44,354 nt of DNA. Source: Bacillota bacterium. GTDB taxonomy: Bacteria; Bacillota; Clostridia; Lachnospirales; Lachnospiraceae. The stretch covers positions 1 to 44,354 of the forward strand of contig JAEYQV010000148.1 in NCBI GenBank assembly GCA_023409835.1. Reading direction: 5' to 3'. Positions 1-7,988 of the stretch are shown here, in pieces; the first letter of the stretch is position 1, and each line of letters opens with the position of its first letter. The notes below the pieces were generated by a model. The model was not told where the DNA came from. It searched no databases and saw nothing but the letters and a program-made list of their open reading frames with translations. The position numbers were made by a program, and so were the translations under genes.

Positions 1-2
1 TG

Positions 3-575
3 TATCTTTTTAATCCCTTCCTTGTAAGGGATGGCAGCCAGGCGAACCATTACCAGTTAACCGGCAGCATGCTCCGCAGATTTTTAAATCTATTGGAAAG
101 CATGAAGGATGAGCTGGAAGGACAGGGGAACTGCTACTGGATATGCCGCGGTCGATCCTATCTTCTGGAGCTGCTCTGTTATCTATCAAAATTCCCGTCT
201 GTAGAGGTACAGACGATGGAAGCAGTACTGGATTCCGGAACCGATATTCTGGAGAAAATGCTGCTGTTTATTCATACCCATTATGCTGAAAAGATCTCAT
301 TAAAGACCTTGGTTGAGCATTTTCATATTAACAGAACTACGATTAATGAGCTATTTAAAAAAAATACCGGCGAGAGTGTAATTTCCTACGTTACTAAGCT
401 GAGGATTGAAGCCTCCTCCCTAATGCTTAAGGATACCGGACTCCCGATTAATGAAGTGGCGTATCGGGTAGGCTTTGAGGATATAACAAACTTCAGCCGA
501 ATCTTCAAGAAAATGATGAAATGCAGCCCAAGCCAGTACAGAAAGGATAACAGCTGGCTGCTGCAATTTGGTTAA
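3..575 (+). CDS. AraC-family transcriptional regulator, 5' truncated by window edge
   Basis: The reading frame is open from position 3, so the true start lies outside the window; the ATG at 69 is probably internal. The visible 190 residues hold the end of a ligand-binding/dimerisation region followed by a C-terminal AraC/XylS double helix-turn-helix. The second HTH carries the usual signature (INEVAYRVGFEDITNFSRIF, then a P-x-x-YRK end). Such proteins activate or repress sugar or stress genes after binding an effector through the N-terminal domain. A strong terminator follows at 612. The target genes and effector cannot be read from this fragment. The family call is secure. Confidence 0.85.
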   Translation, partial: YLFNPFLVRDGSQANHYQLTGSMLRRFLNLLESMKDELEGQGNCYWICRGRSYLLELLCYLSKFPSVEVQTMEAVLDSGTDILEKMLLFIHTHYAEKISLKTLVEHFHINRTTINELFKKNTGESVISYVTKLRIEASSLMLKDTGLPINEVAYRVGFEDITNFSRIFKKMMKCSPSQYRKDNSWLLQFG

Positions 576-611
576 ATTGTAAAATTGCATAGATTACTTG
601 TAAATATTCTA

Positions 612-657
612 TTCCCTATAAAAGTATTCTTAGGATACTATTATAGGGAACTTTTTA
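612..657 (+). terminator. Rho-independent terminator after the AraC gene
   Basis: Arms TTCCCTATAA (612-621) and TTATAGGGAA (641-650) are perfect complements. The inner AGTATTC/GGATACT arms also pair with one G-U, and CTTTTT follows. It ends the truncated AraC transcript. Confidence 0.85.
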
Positions 658-662
658 TTATC

Positions 663-690
663 GGTTGGCTGGCACAGACAGACAATCCGG
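663..690 (+). repeat. Dispersed short hairpin element, copy 1
   Basis: The segment starts GGTTGGCTG and ends CAGACAATCCGG. Related copies lie at 28086-28109, 30209-30234 and, inverted, 30634-30659, with a degenerate one near 2188-2212. The GG-T-TGG-CTG arm can pair with CAG-a-CMA-T-CC. It sits directly after a terminator. Confidence 0.6.
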
Positions 691-747
691 TTGCGTAACA
701 ACATAATTTCTAGGCCGGTGAGGGTTGTGTTGTATTTACAAAGAGCC

Positions 748-772
748 GCAGGCAAAGCCTGCAATACTTTTT
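748..772 (+). terminator. Hairpin plus T-run upstream of the beta-propeller lipoprotein gene
   Basis: GCAGGC (748-753) and GCCTGC (757-762) enclose AAA and are followed by AATACTTTTTAC. It lies 26 bp before the lipoprotein start, so it is either an upstream terminator or an attenuator in the leader. Confidence 0.45.
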
Positions 773-797
773 ACGGGAAAGGGAGAATATTTACTAT

Positions 798-2087
798 ATG
801 AAACATGTAATCGTAAAATTCCTACTTGCTGTTGCAATATGTCTCATTCTTATTTCAACGGTTTCCTGTTCCAAGAAGAGCAGTGAAGATGCAAGTAATA
901 CTCAGCCTGCACCGAATAAGGAAACGGCGACTGAGAAGGACACGGATCAAGGGAAAGAAGAAGGTAGTGAAGAAGGAAGTGAAGGAGCAGTGAACAAGGA
1001 AGACGCTATGGGTACTAACAAGGAAGACGAAGTATCAAACCCTGAGGTTGCCGCAGATGGTTCCTGGAAGTTCAAGACAGGCGTAGGTGTCGCATCCTCT
1101 CCGATGATTATCGGAAACAATGTATACTTTGGAAGCAAGGACGGTAATTTCTATGCATTAGATAAGAAATCGGGTAAGGAAGTCTGGAAATACAATACGG
1201 GTAATCCGATTCTAAGCCAGGCTGCAACCCTGGATAATGCAGTGTTCTTCAGTAGCAAGGAGGTTTATTTCGCAGTTGATGCACAGACCGGAGCAGAGCT
1301 TTGGAAATATGATCTTAAGCCGACAGAAAACTACTATTTAAGGAAGGATCAATGGGACTATCATGATGCGACACCGGTCATTAGTAACGGTATCGTATAC
1401 TTTGGAAGCAGTACGGGATCAATTCTGGGCTTTGACGCAGTGTCGGGAGAGCTGGTATGGGATTTCAAGGCTCCCGGCTGCAGGGGCGTACGCTCGACAC
1501 CGCTAATCCAGGATGGAATCATATATTATGGAGATTGGGGCGGAGAATATAGAGCCGTTAATCTGGAGACGAAGGAAATTGTGTGGAATAGAAGCTATTA
1601 TGTAGCATTTCAGAATTCTTCCATCGTAAATGACGGTGTAATCTTTATTGGTGGCAGAAACAAAACGATTTCCGCACTCGATATCAAGACCGGTGAAAGC
1701 AAGTGGGACTATAAGGATCCTGATGACTCCTGGATTACGGGAGATCCTGTAATAGATGGGGATCTTGTATATTTCTCAACCTCTGATTCCTTGAAGGTAT
1801 ATGCGATAAATATCAACGATGGAACCGTAGAGATGGAATATCCTATCTATAAGAATTCATTTTCAAAGGTAATCGTTGATAACGGTCTTTTATATGTTAC
1901 CTCCGGAGATGCTTACTCATCACCTGGGTCCGGAGCGCTTCAGGTATACAAGCTGGGTGATAATCAGAAATGTGTATGGGACGTAATGCTGGGCACGGGA
2001 GGAATATTCACCAGCCCGTTATTAGAAGACGGACTTGTATATTTTGGCAGTGAAGACGGATACCTGTATGCACAAAAGGTAAAATAG
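798..2087 (+). CDS. PQQ-type beta-propeller lipoprotein
   Basis: This 429-residue protein begins with a lipoprotein signal: a charged start, a hydrophobic stretch and a lipobox ending T-V-S-C with Cys24 as the modified residue, so it should be anchored outside the membrane. Residues about 25-90 are a low-complexity S/E/K/N-rich linker. The rest is a series of PQQ/BamB-like blades with repeated motifs such as VYFGSKDGNFYALD, GIVYFGSSTGSILGFD and LVYFGSEDGYLYA, each followed by a G-x-x-x-W strand. Such propellers usually act as scaffolds or binding modules; no catalytic motif for a quinoprotein dehydrogenase is apparent. The gene stands alone between terminators. The exact role is unknown. Confidence 0.8.
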   Translation: MKHVIVKFLLAVAICLILISTVSCSKKSSEDASNTQPAPNKETATEKDTDQGKEEGSEEGSEGAVNKEDAMGTNKEDEVSNPEVAADGSWKFKTGVGVASSPMIIGNNVYFGSKDGNFYALDKKSGKEVWKYNTGNPILSQAATLDNAVFFSSKEVYFAVDAQTGAELWKYDLKPTENYYLRKDQWDYHDATPVISNGIVYFGSSTGSILGFDAVSGELVWDFKAPGCRGVRSTPLIQDGIIYYGDWGGEYRAVNLETKEIVWNRSYYVAFQNSSIVNDGVIFIGGRNKTISALDIKTGESKWDYKDPDDSWITGDPVIDGDLVYFSTSDSLKVYAININDGTVEMEYPIYKNSFSKVIVDNGLLYVTSGDAYSSPGSGALQVYKLGDNQKCVWDVMLGTGGIFTSPLLEDGLVYFGSEDGYLYAQKVK

Positions 2088-2140
2088 AACAAAACCATAG
2101 GATGATTACAAGCTGCTAATTAGATTACCCCTTATATAAA

Positions 2141-2183
2141 AATCCAGTAAATGAGCGTAAAGGCCCTATTTACTGGATTTTTT
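2141..2183 (+). terminator. Rho-independent terminator after the lipoprotein gene
   Basis: AATCCAGTAAAT (2141-2152) pairs perfectly with ATTTACTGGATT (2168-2179), followed by a T-run. Confidence 0.9.
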
Positions 2184-2187
2184 GTGC

Positions 2188-2212
2188 TTGGAAATACAGG
2201 CATACAATCCGG
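2188..2212 (+). repeat. Degenerate copy of the dispersed short element
   Basis: The segment ends CAGGCATACAATCCGG, close to the CAGACAATCCGG end of the copy at 663-690, and likewise follows a terminator. Its 5' half is poorly conserved, so membership is tentative. Confidence 0.3.
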
Positions 2213-2315
2213 CTATGACAAGATAAACGATCTATCCTATCATCTTGTTATATGGAGATAAAATGAATTACGTTCCATCTTGTAAATATATTTCTGACGG
2301 TCCTGTCAATGGGTG

Positions 2316-3185
2316 CTATGATATGGTATTCGGAGAAGCATCCGACGATAGAATTTCCCGAGAGTACCGGGAATGCTTCCGATAGTCGCTGGGAGTCATA
2401 TGAAAATGCTTTTGAAAAACCTTAGTGAAGTAATTTTGATCAGTAAAGCCGCAGGCAATGGAGATGCTTTTGATCGACATCGCAGGGCTATCCAGAAGCT
2501 CCTTGGCATGAGTGAGGCGAACCTCCGTTAAATATTCAATCATTGTCTTCTGAAAGGTGCTTCTAAAGGCAGAGGACAGAGTGGATTTACTGCAGAGAAA
2601 GACACTACTGAGGCTGTCAATGGTTATGGGGGAGGCATAATGCTGATTGATATATTTCTGAATTCGGACCGGTAGCTCCTGATCCGGTGCCTTCCAGCCA
2701 TTTATCATGGTAATATATGAGGCACATATTTTCATAATCGTGATACAGGAGGCTATCTTGTCCTTGGAGCTTATGGGGATATCAGTGATGGCTTGGGTGA
2801 GCCGCTCATAATCAGAGACGTGCTCCCTGGCCGATTGTTCTACATGGGAACGACTATCCGGGGAATTATCTAAGGTCTGACCCATCATCAGATAGCCGGA
2901 TAATACACCAAAATAGTACAAAGGAGCTACTGCTTCATATAACCCGAAATGGCAACGATAGATGTAAGCCTCACCGGTTTTTTTTACGGTGTGGAAGGCC
3001 TTTGCATCACAATCCTTACAGCATTGCCTTCCGGATTTACTTTCCTGAATATAGGAACAGAAGCCGGTCAATTCCTTCGGATAGGAGCATACCTCCTGAA
3101 GCTCGGTATTGTAGATGGAAATCCGGAAGCCGGAGATGGTATGAAGCTCCTTTAACACGGTAATTAACTCAATGGTCTGCGTCAT
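2316..3185 (-). CDS. PocR-domain AraC-family transcriptional regulator
   Basis: This 289-residue regulator has an N-terminal PocR-type sensory domain (about residues 5-130), recognisable by its cysteine-rich pattern (GRQCCKDCDAKAF followed by YRCHFGLYEAVAPL). A C-terminal AraC double HTH follows (about 175-275), with IACGFTDQNYFTKVFQKHF and a P-S-D-YRK end. PocR domains bind small ligands such as diols or hydrocarbon-type effectors in the better known members; the ligand here is not known. The start is supported by GAGGTG 6 nt upstream. It is divergent from the sugar-nucleotide operon at 3338-6490, which makes that operon a plausible target (inference). Confidence 0.85.
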   Translation of the reverse strand: MTQTIELITVLKELHTISGFRISIYNTELQEVCSYPKELTGFCSYIQESKSGRQCCKDCDAKAFHTVKKTGEAYIYRCHFGLYEAVAPLYYFGVLSGYLMMGQTLDNSPDSRSHVEQSAREHVSDYERLTQAITDIPISSKDKIASCITIMKICASYITMINGWKAPDQELPVRIQKYINQHYASPITIDSLSSVFLCSKSTLSSAFRSTFQKTMIEYLTEVRLTHAKELLDSPAMSIKSISIACGFTDQNYFTKVFQKHFHMTPSDYRKHSRYSREILSSDASPNTIS

Positions 3186-3225
3186 AATAGCACCTCAATC
3201 TTAGCAATATAATTGGAATTACACG

Positions 3226-3254
3226 ATATTACTAATGATTATACTATATTACAA
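3226..3254 (-). promoter_or_regulatory. Promoter of the PocR-AraC gene
   Basis: On the minus strand TTGTAA, a 17-bp spacer and TAATAT are correctly placed about 40 bp upstream of the start codon. This is a motif match only. Confidence 0.5.
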
Positions 3255-3337
3255 TGATTCGTCAAGTCGATTATTATATGATAAGAATAAGCAAATAGAA
3301 CATAGGATAGAAAGTTTCAATATATAGGAGGATTCGT

Positions 3338-4261
3338 ATGAAGGAACCGGTATTAGTAATTATGGCAGCAGGTATGGGAAGCAGATATGGAGGTCTGAAG
3401 CAGATCGACCCGGTAGATGCACAGGGAAATCTGATCATTGATTATTCTATTTATGATGCGTTAAAAGCAGGCTTTAAAAAAATAGTATTTATCATTAAAA
3501 AGCAGATTGAAGAAGATTTTAAAGATAGAATCGGTAACCGTATTGCGGAGTTTGCAGAGGTAGAGTATGTATACCAGGAGCTGGAGCGTCTGCCGGAGGG
3601 GTATTTTGTCCCTCAGGAGAGAGTGAAGCCTTGGGGAACCGGTCATGCAATCCTTTGCTGCAGGGAGATTATTGATGGACCCTTTGCGGTAATCAATGCG
3701 GATGATTATTATGGCAAGGATGCATTTCGAATGATTTATGAAGCATTAACTTCAACGGAGGATGATAGCAAATATCGCTATACGATGGTCGGCTACACCA
3801 TAGAAAACACCTTAACAGAGAACGGACATGTTGCCAGAGGGGTATGCGAGGTATCTGATACGCATATGCTTCAGACGATTCATGAAAGAACCTACATTAT
3901 GAAGAGAGATTCTGCGGCAGCCTACTCAGAGGATGAGGGTAAGACCTGGGTGACAATTCCGCAGGGCAGTATCGTATCCATGAATATGTGGGGATTTACA
4001 AAGAGCATCTTCAAAGAGCTGGAAGAGCGCTTCATCAATTTCCTGAATACGGAAGCAGTGAAGAATCCGATGAAATCAGAGTATTTTCTGCCTTTTGTGG
4101 TGGGTGAGCTGCTGGAAGAGGAGAAAGCCAGCGTGAAGGTCCTTCGCTCCGGGGATAAGTGGTATGGTGTAACCTATCATGCGGATAAAGAAGTGGTAGT
4201 AAATGCAATTCAACAGTTGAAGGAGCAGGGCAGCTATCCTGCTGATCTGTGGGAAGCATAG
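3338..4261 (+). CDS. Sugar-1-phosphate nucleotidyltransferase family protein
   Basis: This 307-residue protein has the nucleotidyltransferase N-terminus (VLVIMAAGMGSRYGGLKQ), in which G-x-G-x-R binds the nucleotide phosphates, and the metal-binding NADDYYG motif near residue 118. The family joins NTP and a hexose-1-phosphate to make a sugar nucleotide. It is first in a run with an APH-fold kinase and GalE, so it most likely makes a UDP-hexose or UDP-N-acetylhexosamine from the kinase product, as the corresponding enzymes do in the bifidobacterial lacto-N-biose/galacto-N-biose pathway. Substrate specificity cannot be read. An AGGAGG site precedes the ATG. Confidence 0.8.
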   Translation: MKEPVLVIMAAGMGSRYGGLKQIDPVDAQGNLIIDYSIYDALKAGFKKIVFIIKKQIEEDFKDRIGNRIAEFAEVEYVYQELERLPEGYFVPQERVKPWGTGHAILCCREIIDGPFAVINADDYYGKDAFRMIYEALTSTEDDSKYRYTMVGYTIENTLTENGHVARGVCEVSDTHMLQTIHERTYIMKRDSAAAYSEDEGKTWVTIPQGSIVSMNMWGFTKSIFKELEERFINFLNTEAVKNPMKSEYFLPFVVGELLEEEKASVKVLRSGDKWYGVTYHADKEVVVNAIQQLKEQGSYPADLWEA

Positions 4262-4345
4262 TACAGGAACTTTTAGAATCATCAGAAACTGATGAGGAAT
4301 AGACAGAATAAACGAAGAAATCTATAAGTGAATTAAGGAGGAACT

Positions 4346-5458
4346 ATGACAAGAGAAGAATATTGCGCCAGAATACCGGAGGCCATTGAAGGATTAGATT
4401 TTCAAGGAAACTATGTAAGCCATGAGCGTTACGGAAATGGCCATATCAATGATACCTTTGTTGTGTATTTTGATCAGGGAGATAAGAAGGTAAGATATAT
4501 TCTCCAGAGGATGAATCATGAGATCTTTAAGAATCCGGAGCAGCTTATGAGCAATATCTGCAAGGTTACGGAATTCTTAAAGGAATGTATACGTAAAAGG
4601 AATGGGGATATTGACCGTGAGACCTTAAATGTAATCTATGCGAAAACGGGAGAGCCCTACTTTGTGGACAGCATCGGTTCCTATTGGAGAGGATACAAAT
4701 TCATCGAGAATAGTATTTGCTATGAGAAGGTTCAAAAGCCCGAGGATTTCTATGAGGGTGCTGTGGCTTTCGGCCGCTTTCAAAAGCTGTTAGAGGATTT
4801 TGATGCATCTACACTATATGAAACCATTGCAGATTTTCATAATACTCCGGTGCGTTATGAGGCGTTTCAGGATGCCGTGGCGAAGGATGTTATGGGAAGG
4901 GTTAAGGATGTTAAGCCGGAGATTGACTTTTTGATGGCCCGAGAAAATGATATGAAGGTATGCATGGAGCTTCTTAAGAAGGGGGAGCTGCCTCTGAGGG
5001 TGACACATAATGATACCAAGTTAAATAACATCATGATGGATAAGGATACGGGCAGGGGGATTTGCGTGATTGATCTGGATACGGTGATGCCGGGACTTGC
5101 TATTAATGATTTCGGAGATTCCATTCGCTTTGGAGCGAATACCGCATTAGAGGACGAGACGGATTTAGCGAAGGTGTCCTTAAGTCTTGAGCTCTTTGAG
5201 CTATATACCAGAGGATATTTAGAAGGCTGCGAGGGAAGTCTTTCCAATAAAGAAATCCAGATGCTTCCCATGGGAGCCAAGCTGATGACCCTGGAATGCG
5301 GAATGAGATTCTTAACGGATTACTTACAAGGAGATACCTATTTCCGAATTCATAGAGAGGGACACAATCTGGATCGCTGCAGAACACAGCTGGCCCTGGT
5401 TGCAGATATGGAGCGTAAATGGGATGCAATGGCAGAAATCGTTGGTAAGTATTTGTAA
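4346..5458 (+). CDS. APH-fold sugar kinase, N-acetylhexosamine kinase-like
   Basis: This 370-residue phosphotransferase has the APH/choline-kinase fold. The catalytic loop V-T-H-N-D-T-K-L-N-N-I-M and the metal-binding V-I-D-L-D-T-V-M motif are both intact near residues 218-250. The N-terminal part (YGNGHINDTFVV, then YILQRMNHEIFKNPE) resembles the N-acetylhexosamine 1-kinase (NahK) group, which phosphorylates GlcNAc/GalNAc or related sugars at the anomeric position. It sits between a nucleotidyltransferase and galE, giving a salvage sequence: sugar to sugar-1-P to UDP-sugar to epimer. No phosphorylase gene for lacto-N-biose is visible. The exact sugar is unproven. Confidence 0.75.
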   Translation: MTREEYCARIPEAIEGLDFQGNYVSHERYGNGHINDTFVVYFDQGDKKVRYILQRMNHEIFKNPEQLMSNICKVTEFLKECIRKRNGDIDRETLNVIYAKTGEPYFVDSIGSYWRGYKFIENSICYEKVQKPEDFYEGAVAFGRFQKLLEDFDASTLYETIADFHNTPVRYEAFQDAVAKDVMGRVKDVKPEIDFLMARENDMKVCMELLKKGELPLRVTHNDTKLNNIMMDKDTGRGICVIDLDTVMPGLAINDFGDSIRFGANTALEDETDLAKVSLSLELFELYTRGYLEGCEGSLSNKEIQMLPMGAKLMTLECGMRFLTDYLQGDTYFRIHREGHNLDRCRTQLALVADMERKWDAMAEIVGKYL

Positions 5459-5476
5459 TAGAAAAGGAGAAAAGAG

Positions 5477-6490
5477 ATGTCGATATTGGTTACCGGCGGG
5501 GCCGGTTTTATCGGAAGCCATACCTGCGTTGAGCTGCTGGAACAGGGCTATGAGGTAGTGGTAGTAGATAATTTGTGTAATTCTTCGAAGGAAGCCCTGG
5601 CAAGAGTAAAGCAGATCACAGGTAAGGAGGTCACCTTCTATCAGGTTGATTTGCTAGACCAAATGGCGTTACGGGGAGTATTTGAAAGAGAAAAGATTGA
5701 TTCGGTAATCCATTTTGCCGGGTTAAAGGCCGTCGGAGAATCGGTAGCAAAGCCGATGGAATATTACTGGAATAATATCACCGGCACTTTGGTGTTATGT
5801 GATGAGATGCGCAAGCACGGGGTTAAAAACATAGTATTCAGCTCCTCGGCTACCGTATATGGTAACCCGGCAACCGTGCCGATTAAGGAGGACTTTCCTC
5901 TGTCAGCCACGAACCCATATGGCAGAACGAAGCTGATGCTGGAGGAGATTTTCCGGGATATCTACATCTCAGAGCCCCAGTGGAATATCATCCTGCTACG
6001 CTATTTTAATCCCATCGGAGCCCATGAGAGCGGATTAATCGGAGAAGATCCCAAGGGTCTGCCCAACAATCTGGCACCCTATATTACCAAGGTGGCGGCT
6101 GGCAAGCTTGAGAAGCTTGGAGTGTTTGGAAATGATTATGACACACCGGATGGCACCGGAGTTCGGGACTACATTCATGTTGTTGACCTTGCTCAGGGAC
6201 ATGTGAAGGCGATAGAGCGAATACAGCAACAACCGGGTATCTGTACTTATAATCTTGGAACGGGAAAGGGATATAGTGTACTGGATTTAGTGAAGGAATT
6301 CTCTAACGTATGTGGAAAAGATATCCCCTATGAAATCAAGCCCCGCCGTCCCGGAGATATTGCCACCTGTTATGCGGATCCTTCCTTAGCGGAGAAGGAA
6401 ATGGGCTGGACTGCCTTAAAAGGACTGAAGGAAATGTGTGAGGATGCCTGGAGATGGCAGAAGAATAATCCCGAGGGTTACGATAAATAA
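5477..6490 (+). CDS. galE: UDP-glucose 4-epimerase
   Basis: This 337-residue short-chain dehydrogenase fold enzyme has the NAD-binding VTGGAGFIGSHTCVEL motif at the N-terminus, SSSATVYG with the active-site Ser/Thr, and the catalytic Y-G-R-T-K (Y-x-x-x-K). The length and the PRRPGD segment near the C-terminus are typical of GalE. It interconverts UDP-Glc/UDP-Gal and possibly the N-acetyl forms. It is 18 bp downstream of the sugar kinase with an AAGGAG site and is clearly the third gene of the operon. Confidence 0.93.
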   Translation: MSILVTGGAGFIGSHTCVELLEQGYEVVVVDNLCNSSKEALARVKQITGKEVTFYQVDLLDQMALRGVFEREKIDSVIHFAGLKAVGESVAKPMEYYWNNITGTLVLCDEMRKHGVKNIVFSSSATVYGNPATVPIKEDFPLSATNPYGRTKLMLEEIFRDIYISEPQWNIILLRYFNPIGAHESGLIGEDPKGLPNNLAPYITKVAAGKLEKLGVFGNDYDTPDGTGVRDYIHVVDLAQGHVKAIERIQQQPGICTYNLGTGKGYSVLDLVKEFSNVCGKDIPYEIKPRRPGDIATCYADPSLAEKEMGWTALKGLKEMCEDAWRWQKNNPEGYDK

Positions 6491-6498
6491 GCTGTGGC

Positions 6499-6606
6499 AG
6501 AGAGCGTATCTGCCTGGGTTTATCATGAATTAGTAGATCGTTTTGTGTACTGAGAGAGCGTATCTGCCTGAGTTTATCATAAAATATTAGATCGTTTTGT
6601 GAACTG
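6499..6606 (+). repeat. Two-copy 54-bp tandem repeat after galE
   Basis: Copy 1 (6499-6552) and copy 2 (6553-6606) both start AGAGAGCGTATCTGCCTG and end near GATCGTTTTGTG-ACTG, differing at a few positions; a partial third start (AGAGAGA) follows. No ORF or clear hairpin explains it. Confidence 0.8.
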
Positions 6607-6666
6607 AGAGAGAAGAAAGCTGATTGATATCTTAATGGACTGGGTTGTCAGGAAGGGTTAACTAAG

Positions 6667-7428
6667 TTGAATTATAATGAAAAGGTTCGATTGGTATCCT
6701 GTATGTTAGATCTGGGAGAAATTCTGCTCACCTCAGGAGCAGAGGTTAACAGGATTGAGGATACAATTACACGAATAGGTCTTGCCTATGATTTTGTAAG
6801 AGTTGATGTATTTACGATTACCTCTTCGATTGTTCTCACAATAAGCACTTTAGAGGAGGAGGTCATTACCCAGACGAGGAGGATTACTCGATATGATACG
6901 GATATGGATAAGATCGATAAGGTGAATTCCTTATCGCGTAGGATATGCGAGAATCCACCCGATATTAAGTTTCTTTCCGATCAGATCGCAATGATCCGAC
7001 AGGAGAACAAATACCCTCAGATTGCATATTTCTTTATTTATGCGGTTGTCTCAGCTGCCTTTTCCATATTTTTCGGTGGCTCAGGCTTAGATGCAGTAGC
7101 TGCATTTTTATCCGGAATAGTAATGAGACTTGTGCTATTGATCGGGGCAAGAATGAAAATGCAGAATATCATTTTAAACATTATTTGTTCTGCTATCGTG
7201 GGTGCAACTGCAGTATTTTTGACCTCCATCGGAATTGGGCAATCTCTTGATAAGATAATAATAGGTAATATTATGCTGTTGATACCCGGGTTATCCTTAA
7301 CCTCATCCTTAAGGGATATTATCAGCGGACATACCATCACCGGTCTGTTAGGTATGTGTGAAGCGGTATTAAAAGCGGTTGCGGTTGCAATGGGGTTTGC
7401 ACTTATCATTCTTGGAATAGGGAGCTGA
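6667..7428 (+). CDS. Threonine/serine exporter ThrE-type, N-terminal subunit
   Basis: This 253-residue membrane protein corresponds to the N-terminal half of ThrE (the DUF1212 family). Its soluble start contains LLTSGAEVNRIEDTITRI, typical of the family. Several hydrophobic helices follow from about residue 115 to the end. The start is a TTG preceded by GGAAGGG at suitable spacing. The second subunit begins 3 bp after its stop, so the two are translated together. The family exports threonine and serine by proton antiport; the true substrate here is inferred from the family only. Confidence 0.8.
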   Translation: MNYNEKVRLVSCMLDLGEILLTSGAEVNRIEDTITRIGLAYDFVRVDVFTITSSIVLTISTLEEEVITQTRRITRYDTDMDKIDKVNSLSRRICENPPDIKFLSDQIAMIRQENKYPQIAYFFIYAVVSAAFSIFFGGSGLDAVAAFLSGIVMRLVLLIGARMKMQNIILNIICSAIVGATAVFLTSIGIGQSLDKIIIGNIMLLIPGLSLTSSLRDIISGHTITGLLGMCEAVLKAVAVAMGFALIILGIGS

Positions 7429-7431
7429 GCG

Positions 7432-7860
7432 ATGAAATTATATATTATCCAGACAATTACTGCTTTTGTAGGAGCTCTTGGCTTTGCACTGCTTTTTAAT
7501 GTCAGAGGATATAAACCAATAATCGCAGGGATAGGAGGAGCCCTATCATGGATCATCTACCTGGTTATGAATTACTGTATGAATGACAAGATCCTCAGCC
7601 TTTTCATCGCTTCCGTCTTCATCATGCTGCTGGCAGAAGTGTTAGCCAGAGTATATAAAACGCCAGCCATTATTTTGTTGGTTCCTATGCTGATACCGCT
7701 GATTCCCGGTGGAGATTTGTATTATACGATGTTTTATCTCGTTAGTAATAATCTTACAGAATCCCTGAGCTATTTATCCTTAGTTATAAAAGAAGCCGCT
7801 TCCATCTCATTTGGAATTATAATAGTGACTTCCTTTGTAAGTCTCAGAAAGAAAGCTTAA
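7432..7860 (+). CDS. Threonine/serine exporter ThrE-type, C-terminal subunit
   Basis: This 142-residue hydrophobic protein with four to five membrane helices matches the second ThrE domain (DUF3815), including the PAIILLVPMLIPLIPGGDLY motif. It is 3 bp downstream of the first subunit with a GGAG site inside that gene. In Corynebacterium ThrE the two halves are one polypeptide; the split form is common in Firmicutes. The transcript probably ran to the hairpin at 7898-7925, which is now at the edge of the insertion sequence. Confidence 0.8.
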   Translation: MKLYIIQTITAFVGALGFALLFNVRGYKPIIAGIGGALSWIIYLVMNYCMNDKILSLFIASVFIMLLAEVLARVYKTPAIILLVPMLIPLIPGGDLYYTMFYLVSNNLTESLSYLSLVIKEAASISFGIIIVTSFVSLRKKA

Positions 7861-7897
7861 AAGCTTAAGAAATTTTAAAAATAATCCTACCAAAAAG

Positions 7898-7925
7898 AGG
7901 GGCTGTCTATAGTGCGACAGCCCCT
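7898..7925 (-). terminator. Bidirectional terminator stem; IS110 insertion site
   Basis: AGGGGCTGTC (7898-7907) pairs perfectly with GACAGCCCCT (7916-7925). On the minus strand it is followed by CTTTTT, so it was the terminator of the cheX-cheY operon. On the plus strand the expected T-run is missing because foreign DNA starts here. The last CT (7924-7925) is the probable IS110 core dinucleotide. Confidence 0.8.
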
Positions 7926-7933
7926 GGTACTGT

Positions 7934-7986
7934 ATAAGTGTAGATATTAACTTAGAAATAAGTTTTATATTTACACTTATTTTTTT
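7934..7986 (+). terminator. Hairpin plus T-run inside the IS110 left end
   Basis: ATAAGTGTA (7934-7942) pairs with TACACTTAT (7972-7980), the flanking ATAT arms pair, the inner AACTT/AAGTT arms pair, and T6 follows. It may shield the element from read-through or form the 5' stem-loop of the left-end RNA. Confidence 0.6.
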
Positions 7987-7988
7987 AT

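Noticed and set aside
4867..5429. Minus-strand frames inside the sugar kinase gene
   Set aside because: Shadow frames of a conserved kinase, with no plausible RBS.
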